A stretch of 22,515 nucleotides of DNA from a virus: positions 1-22,515 of IMG/VR virus record IMGVR_UViG_3300017956_005040; one strand, given 5' to 3'. The translations under genes and the position numbers were made by a program. Positions 1 through 5,877 of the stretch are shown here, piece after piece; the stretch's first letter is position 1, and each line of letters starts with the position of its first letter. The notes under the pieces are model-generated. The model did not search any database. It was given only the letters and a program-made list of their open reading frames with translations, and was not told the origin of the DNA.

Positions 1-7
1 TGTGTGT

Positions 8-2965
8 TTAGGGTTTGGTGTTGAGGATGTTTTGGATTTGGGTGTGGGTGATGGCTGGTTGGGTTTTTTGGGTTTTGTTTTGTAGTGTGTTGTAGATGTG
101 TTGGTCGATTGTGTTGGGGTTGATGAGGTTGTGGATGGTGGCGGGTTGGGTTTGTCCTATTCGGTGGATTCGGGCGCAGGTTTGGTGGTATTTGGCGGGG
201 GTCCAGGGGGCTTCTATGAAGAGGAGGTTGTTTGCTGCGGTGAGGGTGTGGCCGTGTGCTGCTGCGTCTATTGAGATGATGATGTTTTTGGTGTTTGGGT
301 TGTTTTGGAATTGGTGTTTTGCTTGTTCGGTTTGTTTGGGGTGTTGTCCGCCTATGATGGTTGGGGCGTTTAGTTCGTTGGCTAGGGTTTGTATTATGTG
401 GCGGTGGTGGGCGGCGATGACGATTTTTTGGTTTTGGGTGTTTGCGTTTTGGGTCCATTCTAGGGCGTGGGGGATTTTGGATTGTGCGACGATTTTTCTG
501 AGTTCGGTGAGTTGGATGAGGGTTTCGTGGTTTTGGGTGGCGTGGTGTGCTCGGATTCGGGCGGCTGTGGGGTTGGTGCCGTTTTGGATGGCTTGTTGTT
601 CTTGTTGTTGGGTGTACCAGTTTTGGAGGTCGTTGAGGGCGTGGTTGTACATTGTGCGGTGTTTTTTGTCCATTGTGGTGTGGATGGTGTTGTATGTGAT
701 GGGTGGGAGGTCGGGTAGGACGTGTTGTTTTTCTCTGCGGATGTAGCAGATGGTTTGTAGTTTTTGGAGTAGTTCTTGTTGGTTGGTGGCTCCGTGGGTT
801 TGCCAGTGTCCCCAGTTGTCTCTGTAGGCTCCGCAGTAGCGTTTGTAGAAGTTCCATTTGCCGCCGAATTGTTCTATGTGGCCGAGGATTTCGAGTTGGG
901 GGGCGTATTCGGCTGGTATGTTGGTGATTGGTGTGCCGGTGAGGAGGAGGATGTTGCCGGTTTGTGGGATGGTTTTTGCGATTTGTTTGGCGGCTTTTGT
1001 TCGTTGTGCGTCTGGGTTTTTGCAGTAGTGTGATTCGTCTAGGATGAGGGTGTTGTGGTTTTGGTTGGTGAGGTGTTGTTTGTGGTGGTGGATGTTGGGG
1101 TAGCCGATGATGGTGTAGTCGGTTTGGGTTTGTGGTGGGGTTTTTCGGCCTTCGATGGTTTGGGTGGTGCGGTGGGGTAGTGCTTGTTGGATTTTGGTTT
1201 TCCAGTCTTCTGTGAGGCTGGTGGGGCAGATGATGAGGGCGGGGTATTGGTTTGTGTGTTCTGTGGTGGCGAGGGCTTGTATGCTGTTGTGGGTGACGAT
1301 GCAGTGTTGGATGACGTAGAGGTGGTTTGGGGTGTCTACGGTGATGCAGAGTGTTTTTTGTGGTGGTTGTTCTGTGATGTTTTTGATGCCTCGTGTTGGT
1401 GGGTATTTTACGGTTTTTGAGTCGTGTTTGTGGGCTTTGCGGGGTAGTTTGAATGGGTTTGTGGGGATGTTGATGGTGAGTGTGTAGGCGAGTTGTCCTT
1501 GACGCTTCTCCCCTTTGTATGTGTATGAGGGTATTTTTGTGGTGGTTCGGGCTACGCCGCCTAGTGATTGTACGAGGAAGGTTACGTCTTCTGCTAGTTG
1601 TTGGCTGATTGTGGTGAATTGTGTTGTTCCGGTTTTTGAGATGTATCCGTCTGTGTCCATTAAGCCTTGGAGGACGTTTAGGCGGGTTTCGATGTCATTG
1701 TGGAGGTATGTGGTTGGGACGAATTTTGTTTCGGCTGTGTGTCCTTGTATGCCGAGTTGTCGGGTGTGTGGGAGTAGGCCGGTGAATCCGTATGCGTATT
1801 TTGATGATAGTTTGTTGATGGTGTAGCCTTTTGTGCGGATGTGGTCGATCATCCACGTGTCGGCGGTGGTTAGTTGTACGCTGTGGTGTGCTAGTGTGCC
1901 ATCTCCGAGGAGGCATCCGAGTAGGTAGGGGTCGATTGGTGTTGGCTGTGATTCCATTTCTACGGGCTGTACGATGGGAATGTACCATCGGCAGTCTCCG
2001 TTTGGTTTTTGGTAGTAGGTTTCGTACGTGTAACCTCTGGTGGTCTGGGTGAGATGGCTGAACCCCTCGTTTTTTTGTTGGCCACCTTCGTACATTTGTT
2101 GTGTGGTTAGTGTTTTCCAGGGTCCGTTACATTTGCGGGCGTTTACGTCTTGTACGTTCCAGAGGTGTTCAGGGTTTACGTCTACGTGGGTGCCGTCTGT
2201 GAATTCGACTCGTAGTACTCGTGTAGTGCCTTGTGGGTGTACGGCTACTACTTTGGTGGGTTTACCGTCCGATCCGATTACTAGGTCGTTTACTTTGATT
2301 TGGCCGTGAGTGGTCCACCCGGTTGGTGTAAGTATCATAGTACTTAGTATACACGCCTTGCCTAGTCCCATCTGGTCGGCTATGAAAGTTTTGCGTTTTT
2401 CGGCGGCGTATGCTACGCCTGCTTTTTGGTAGGGGTAGAGTTCTATTTGTAGGGTGGGGATGTGGATGTCGGCGTCGGTGGCTTGGTTGAGGTTTTGTGC
2501 GTGTTGTGCTTGTTGGGTTTCGTTTTGGGCTTGTGTGCGTAGGGTTTGGGGGAAGGGGAGGTTGTGTTGGTCTGCCCATTTGATGATGTCGTGGATGGTG
2601 GTGTAGGGGGTTTCCCAGGTGTTTGTGGTTGGGTTCCATTGTACGCCGGGGATGGATTTGAGGTGGGCGATTTGGAGTTGGTTGTAGGGGGTGTTGATTT
2701 TGAGTTTGTTTTTTTCAAGTGTTATGGTGGTGGTGGCGTGTGGGTGTTGTGGGAGTTGGAGTTGTTGTAGTTGTTCGTCCACGTTTATGTTCCAGGTGTG
2801 GGCGAATTGGATGGCTTGTTGGTGTTGGCGTAGTGGTATGGTCCAGTGTTTGTTGAGTTTGTCCCATTTGGCTGTGGGGATGGTTGCTTTGAGGGCGTTG
2901 ACTTCTTCTTGGTTGTAGGGGGTGTGGAGGGTTATTTGGTTTCCGGTTAGTTTTAGTTCTTTCAT
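8..2965 (-). CDS. SNF2/SMARCAL1-like DNA helicase interrupted by an intein
   Basis: Superfamily 2 (SNF2) ATPase of 985 codons, of which residues 204-560 are an intein (listed separately). The spliced protein would be about 628 aa. Extein motifs: LYPYQKAGV near 176; Walker A completed by splicing (QMGLGK203 joined to S561-IQALA); DEAH-type box DESH at 643-646; LTGTP at 675-679; and RIHRIGQ at 932-938, the typical SNF2 motif VI. The segment RREKQHVLPDLPP resembles the SMARCAL1/RapA class. The N-terminal region has two related repeats, about 4-45 and 81-121, each with TPYNQ and a downstream Trp (41 and 117). They resemble HARP repeats of annealing helicases. The likely role is remodelling forks or recombination intermediates, which is inferred from the family. 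The start codon overlaps the upstream gene's stop as ATGA, so translation is probably coupled. The extein's third codon positions are almost all A or C, unlike genes further right. Confidence 0.9.
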   Translation of the reverse strand: MKELKLTGNQITLHTPYNQEEVNALKATIPTAKWDKLNKHWTIPLRQHQQAIQFAHTWNINVDEQLQQLQLPQHPHATTTITLEKNKLKINTPYNQLQIAHLKSIPGVQWNPTTNTWETPYTTIHDIIKWADQHNLPFPQTLRTQAQNETQQAQHAQNLNQATDADIHIPTLQIELYPYQKAGVAYAAEKRKTFIADQMGLGKACILSTMILTPTGWTTHGQIKVNDLVIGSDGKPTKVVAVHPQGTTRVLRVEFTDGTHVDVNPEHLWNVQDVNARKCNGPWKTLTTQQMYEGGQQKNEGFSHLTQTTRGYTYETYYQKPNGDCRWYIPIVQPVEMESQPTPIDPYLLGCLLGDGTLAHHSVQLTTADTWMIDHIRTKGYTINKLSSKYAYGFTGLLPHTRQLGIQGHTAETKFVPTTYLHNDIETRLNVLQGLMDTDGYISKTGTTQFTTISQQLAEDVTFLVQSLGGVARTTTKIPSYTYKGEKRQGQLAYTLTINIPTNPFKLPRKAHKHDSKTVKYPPTRGIKNITEQPPQKTLCITVDTPNHLYVIQHCIVTHNSIQALATTEHTNQYPALIICPTSLTEDWKTKIQQALPHRTTQTIEGRKTPPQTQTDYTIIGYPNIHHHKQHLTNQNHNTLILDESHYCKNPDAQRTKAAKQIAKTIPQTGNILLLTGTPITNIPAEYAPQLEILGHIEQFGGKWNFYKRYCGAYRDNWGHWQTHGATNQQELLQKLQTICYIRREKQHVLPDLPPITYNTIHTTMDKKHRTMYNHALNDLQNWYTQQQEQQAIQNGTNPTAARIRAHHATQNHETLIQLTELRKIVAQSKIPHALEWTQNANTQNQKIVIAAHHRHIIQTLANELNAPTIIGGQHPKQTEQAKHQFQNNPNTKNIIISIDAAAHGHTLTAANNLLFIEAPWTPAKYHQTCARIHRIGQTQPATIHNLINPNTIDQHIYNTLQNKTQKTQPAITHTQIQNILNTKP
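1286..2356 (-). other. Intein 1 with LAGLIDADG endonuclease, class 3-like, in SNF2 helicase
   Basis: In-frame protein intron of 357 codons, residues A204 to N560 of the helicase. It follows Walker A Lys203 and is followed by Ser561; removing it restores GLGKSIQALA. Splicing motifs: the N-terminal block runs ACILSTMILTPTGW and so starts with Ala, not Cys or Ser. Block B is NPEHLW with Trp269 two residues after His267. Block F has Cys540 (CITVD) and block G is VTHN (Thr558-His559-Asn560). This Trp-Cys-Thr set with no N-terminal nucleophile and a Ser/Thr at +1 is the published signature of class 3 inteins. The endonuclease dodecapeptides are LLGCLLGDG at 348-356 and VLQGLMDTDG at 431-440, both apparently intact. 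An alternative reading with Cys205 as residue 1 would leave an extra Ala in the P-loop and is less likely. Codon use is less A/C-restricted than the flanking extein, suggesting later arrival. Confidence 0.9.
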
Positions 2966-3255
2966 TGGTAGTTGGGTAGGTCGTTGATGATGATGGGGGT
3001 GTTTGGGCCCATGTATGACCCGTGGACGTTGTAGTAGAAGTGGTCGATGGCGTCTTCATATGATATGTCGTCTTCCATGATGATGTCAAGGATTTTTTGG
3101 GTTGAGTAGACGAGTAGGGTTGGGCGGGTGCCGTTGGGGTGCCATACGTCGGCGGTGGCGATGATGGCGTTGTCGAAGCCGTCGAGTTTGAGGGCGTTGT
3201 TGTTTTCTTGTGCGGCGTGTTGTATGGCTAGTGCGGCTTTTGGGTTTGTGATCAT
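2962..3255 (-). CDS. Conserved hypothetical phage protein
   Basis: A 97-aa soluble protein of unknown function. It has an Ala/Asn-rich helical N-terminus, a central strand-rich part (ATADVWHPNGTRPTLLVYS), then an acidic helix ending in DAIDHFYYNVHGSYMGPNTPIII. From memory, similar C-terminal patterns (aromatic cluster, then G-x-x-TP-hydrophobic) occur in small uncharacterised phage proteins, but this gives no function. Both ends overlap neighbours by ATGA: its ATG overlaps the deacetylase-like gene's stop and its stop overlaps the helicase start. It is therefore almost certainly translated as part of the same operon. No strong ribosome site precedes it. Confidence 0.75.
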   Translation of the reverse strand: MITNPKAALAIQHAAQENNNALKLDGFDNAIIATADVWHPNGTRPTLLVYSTQKILDIIMEDDISYEDAIDHFYYNVHGSYMGPNTPIIINDLPNYQ

Positions 3256-4145
3256 GATACTGGTGTGGGGATGTAGTGTCGGGTCATGGTGTGTGCGTGT
3301 TCTGCTGCTTCGATGGTGCTGATGTGGGTTTGTACTAGGTTGGCCATTGTTTGTTCCCAGGTGTAGCCTCCTGCTAGGACGTAGGCGATTGGGGTGTTTG
3401 TGGCTTTGGCGTGCATGAATACCATGCTGTCTCGTTGTTGCATTGTTGCGTATGAGATGATGGGGTAGGGGTCTGTGCCTGCGTTGTACAGGATTAGGTC
3501 GGTGTTTGGGTTTATGTTTTCTAGGGTTTGGTCTACGTGCCGTAGGTATTGGTTGTCGTTTGTTACGATGTTGATGGTGTGGGTTTCGTCTTCCCGGTAG
3601 CTGTCGTATTTGTTGGTGGAGATGTCGTATTGTTCTACTCTGTGGTCGATGCCGTAGTGTCGTAGTGAGCGGACGGTGCCGCCTCCGCAGTGGGCGTCGA
3701 AGTCTAGGATGGTGATGTGCGTGTCGTTGTACCAGTTTGCTGTGATGGCTAGACCGTTGACGGTGCAGTATCCTGCGCCTGTGTTTGGGTCGGCGTGGTG
3801 TAGTCCTGATGATAGGCTTCCTGCTATTCCTTGGTTTAGTGCGGTTTGGGTGGCGGCGATTACTCCTGCTGTGGAGTTGCGTGCCATTTCCCAGATGCCT
3901 GGCTCCCAGTTGAAGCCGTTGCTGTTTGCTAGTTGGCTTGGGATGCCGGTTTTGAGGGCACCGTAGTAGTCTATGTCCAGCCCGTGCCTGATGGCTTTGT
4001 CTGCGACGTGGATCATGTGGTGGGGGTCGGTGATGTTGTTTGCACCGATGGTGTTTACAATGTTCTCACTTTTGCGGGTGGTGTCGAATGCGTCTTCTGC
4101 TCCGACGTAGTGGTGGTTCCAGTAGATTTTGTGACTGTAGGCCAT
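3252..4145 (-). CDS. Histone deacetylase-superfamily amidohydrolase (acetylpolyamine amidohydrolase-like)
   Basis: Zinc-dependent deacetylase fold of 297 aa, close to the size of a compact catalytic domain. Expected active-site positions are visible: His-His at 116-117 in SGLHHADPNTGAGYC, the metal ligands Asp150 and His152 in LDFDAHCGGGT, a third ligand Asp225 in NAGTD, and the catalytic Tyr261 in LAGGY. The family removes acetyl groups from lysine, polyamines or related amides; the substrate here is unknown. The start chosen is MAYSHK because AAGGAG lies 4 nt before it. A longer frame reaching 4262 would run into thyX. It sits between thyX and the small gene at 2962-3255, with a 14-nt gap from thyX and an ATGA overlap downstream. 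Possible roles are modifying host protein or polyamine acetylation, or supplying deacetylated precursors; both are inference. Confidence 0.85.
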   Translation of the reverse strand: MAYSHKIYWNHHYVGAEDAFDTTRKSENIVNTIGANNITDPHHMIHVADKAIRHGLDIDYYGALKTGIPSQLANSNGFNWEPGIWEMARNSTAGVIAATQTALNQGIAGSLSSGLHHADPNTGAGYCTVNGLAITANWYNDTHITILDFDAHCGGGTVRSLRHYGIDHRVEQYDISTNKYDSYREDETHTINIVTNDNQYLRHVDQTLENINPNTDLILYNAGTDPYPIISYATMQQRDSMVFMHAKATNTPIAYVLAGGYTWEQTMANLVQTHISTIEAAEHAHTMTRHYIPTPVS

Positions 4146-4159
4146 TACGCTCCTTTTTG

Positions 4160-4894
4160 TCAGGGGGCGACCCTGTTGTTGGTTTCGTATGCTTCCCAGG
4201 TGATGGGCATGTGTTGTTGTAGGTGGGATGCTAGTGCTTGTGCGTATTGTTGGATTTCCCATTGGGCGTGTTCGTCTGCTCGTAGGGAGATGAAGTTGAG
4301 TAGGGCTCTGGCGTTGGTGGTGGCGTAGAATTCTGTGTAGGTTCCTACTGGCAGCACCATGCGTGCTACTTCTTTTGCTACTCCTTGTTTGATTAGGGTT
4401 TTGTATGCGAAGAAGGAGTGTGCGTATGCTGATTGCATGCCGTCGATTGGGTATTGGGCGGCGGGGAGGGGGTGGAAGGTGTATGCCCCTGGTTTTCCGA
4501 CTTGTGTGCGGATTTGGGCGGGGGCAGGGATGTATCCTTCGGTTTCAATTTCGGCGTATCGTCCTGAGTATTCGTTGTATGACCATCCGATTCGGTGTCT
4601 GAACCATTCTCTTACAACAAAGATGGGTGCTTTGACGTGGAAGCGGAAGAAGTTGTGTTCAAATGGGGTGCCGTGCTTTTCTCGCATGAGAAATTGTATG
4701 AGTTTGTCGTCTCCGTCTTCCATTGTTTCGTGTCGTTTTCCGAACGATACTCGGGCGGCGTTTACTACGCTTAGGTCGTCTGCTGAGACAGCGTCTAGCC
4801 GAACGAATCCTTTGTCTAACACGTCTATTGAGTCCCCTACGGGAACGGGAGGTGCTGCCTGGCTTTGGGCTTTTGGTATGTCTTTCCAGCGCAT
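4160..4894 (-). CDS. thyX: Flavin-dependent thymidylate synthase
   Basis: Converts dUMP to dTMP using methylenetetrahydrofolate, NADPH and FAD. The 244-aa protein has the ThyX signature around residues 97-113 (WFRHRIGWSYNEYSGRY) and conserved flanks such as HGTPFEHNFFRFHV upstream and a C-terminal LRADEHAQWEI segment matching the usual helical end. The second ATG (4894) is preferred because AGGAG lies 7 nt before it; the ATG two codons earlier is only 1 nt from AGGAG. The signature has eight residues between RHR and the following Ser rather than the textbook seven (RHRx7S), by eye. It lies in the nucleotide/replication operon, and a thymidine kinase at 9984-10589 provides a salvage route to the same product. 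Confidence 0.93.
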   Translation of the reverse strand: MRWKDIPKAQSQAAPPVPVGDSIDVLDKGFVRLDAVSADDLSVVNAARVSFGKRHETMEDGDDKLIQFLMREKHGTPFEHNFFRFHVKAPIFVVREWFRHRIGWSYNEYSGRYAEIETEGYIPAPAQIRTQVGKPGAYTFHPLPAAQYPIDGMQSAYAHSFFAYKTLIKQGVAKEVARMVLPVGTYTEFYATTNARALLNFISLRADEHAQWEIQQYAQALASHLQQHMPITWEAYETNNRVAP

Positions 4895-4984
4895 ATTCAT
4901 ACTCCTATGATCACTTTCCTACTATTAATCTTATAGGACAGTGTTTGGTTGTGGGTTTAGACATACTTTTTGGTGCGCTGTTTG

Positions 4985-5584
4985 TCATGCTGTGGTGATG
5001 CCGTGGATGTCCGTGGTGTTTGTGACGCTGTATCCGTTAAGGTTACGGCTGGGGGGAACCACGTGAGATGGTCCGTCGTAGCCGCCTTCGTCGTACAGGT
5101 GTTGCAGTAGGACTGCTGGCAGGTGTTGGGGAAGTAGAACGTCTTCTCCGTTGGCTGAGGTGTCAACTTGGATCACAATTCCTTCTAGACCTTTGTGGGG
5201 GTAACCGTTGAAGTCTTCAATCCAGTACACGGTGCGGCCACCGATTCGTGCTAGTTCGGCGTGTGGTCTACAAGCGGTTGCTTTCCAATCAATTGTTCGC
5301 TTGTTGGTGTTGTCGTCAATGACTGGGACATCGCCGGGAATGCCAAGGATGGGGGAAATGTGCTTGTTGGCTTGGTGTCGCCAGGTAGTGAGCCAGTGTA
5401 GGTCGGTGGACTGGTACATGGCTTGCACTAGGTGGGGCATGTACTCGGGTACCCAGACGGTGTAGTCTCCTGCTTCGTGGGGAGGTGTGGGCCACCCGAA
5501 CTCAACTCGGCCGCCTGTGAACAGGTGGTTGAGGCTGTTGATTACGCCGTCAACGTCGAGGAATACTGTTGGCTTGAACTTCAT
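4985..5584 (-). CDS. HAD-superfamily phosphatase-like protein
   Basis: 199-aa protein beginning KFKPTVFLDVDGVINS, the DxDG motif I of haloacid-dehalogenase hydrolases, in which the first Asp is the nucleophile. LHWLTTW fits motif II (Thr), a Lys in the TIDWKA region may be motif III, and VYWIEDFN fits the acidic motif IV. Such small phage HAD proteins may act on nucleotides or nucleic-acid 3' phosphates; the substrate cannot be told. The start at 5584 is supported by AAGGAG five nt upstream and by a consensus promoter at 5608-5636. A longer frame to 5617 would overlap that promoter. It is the first gene of the segment running HAD, thyX, deacetylase-like, helicase. Confidence 0.8.
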   Translation of the reverse strand: MKFKPTVFLDVDGVINSLNHLFTGGRVEFGWPTPPHEAGDYTVWVPEYMPHLVQAMYQSTDLHWLTTWRHQANKHISPILGIPGDVPVIDDNTNKRTIDWKATACRPHAELARIGGRTVYWIEDFNGYPHKGLEGIVIQVDTSANGEDVLLPQHLPAVLLQHLYDEGGYDGPSHVVPPSRNLNGYSVTNTTDIHGITTA

Positions 5585-5607
5585 TTTTGCTCCTTTGTTA
5601 TGCCTTA

Positions 5608-5636
5608 ATTGTAGCACAGTTTGGGAGATTTGTCAA
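5608..5636 (-). promoter_or_regulatory. Sigma-70 type promoter of the HAD-thyX-helicase operon
   Basis: On the minus strand TTGACA is followed after exactly 17 nt by TACAAT, one mismatch from the full consensus. Transcription would start about 20 nt before the Shine-Dalgarno-led ATG at 5584. It probably drives the leftward run of genes to position 8. Confidence 0.8.
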
Positions 5637-5651
5637 ATTGGTAAAATATTA

Positions 5652-5692
5652 CAGCCCCTTCCGCTGGGAGGGGACCAAGCAAAAAGGGGCTG
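5652..5692 (-). terminator. GC-rich hairpin, possible terminator after the primase-helicase gene
   Basis: Nine-base arms CAGCCCCTT (5652-5660) and AAGGGGCTG (5684-5692) are perfectly complementary, with a 23-nt loop. On the minus strand the stem is followed by TAATATTTTA, only moderately T-rich. The position between the primase-helicase stop (5875) and the next promoter (5636) fits a terminator, but the loop is long and the T-tract weak. Confidence 0.45.
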
Positions 5693-5790
5693 CACCCTCA
5701 GAAATACCCAAAAGTGCTGATTTGCGTATTGAGAAGGTTATATGTATACTAATCGGCCGTTTGGTGGCCGTCAACTGTTACGCCCATTAA

Positions 5791-5877
5791 TTTTAAGTTA
5801 CGCTTGTCATTTAAGTGTAACTTTTAAGTTACGCTTGTCATTTAAGTGTAACTTAAACCGTTCGTAAGTTACACTTA
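5791..5877. repeat. Tandem copies of an imperfect palindrome (operator or iteron-like)
   Basis: Two identical 29-bp units lie at 5795-5823 and 5826-5854 (31-bp period). Each is an imperfect palindrome with arms AAGTTACGCTT and AAGTGTAACTT around GTCATTT. A third partial copy (AAGTTACACTTA) at 5866-5877 runs into the primase-helicase stop codon, and a degenerate half (GTTACGCC) precedes them near 5776. Spaced palindromic copies suggest cooperative protein binding, either an operator array or replication-initiator sites. No regulator can be assigned. Confidence 0.7.

Noticed and set aside
96-746. Long plus-strand reading frame of 216 codons antisense to the helicase
   Set aside because: The plus strand here is so G/T rich that stops other than TGA/TAG are rare. 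The product is Trp/Cys/Val/Phe-rich low-quality sequence, and the minus strand holds a clear SNF2 helicase.
2351-2353. Cys205 as residue 1 of a class 1 intein in the SNF2 helicase
   Set aside because: It would leave GLGKAS-IQ with an inserted residue in the P-loop. The second intein, aligned at the same point, has no Cys there, and the Trp/Cys/Thr set fits class 3.
4146-4262. Longer N-terminus for the deacetylase-like gene
   Set aside because: It would overlap the last 100 bp of thyX, whereas the internal ATG at 4145 has a good AAGGAG.
5795-5854. Possible CRISPR array
   Set aside because: Only two full copies separated by 2 bp, with no spacers and no cas operon. The Cas4-like nuclease belongs to the recombination genes.
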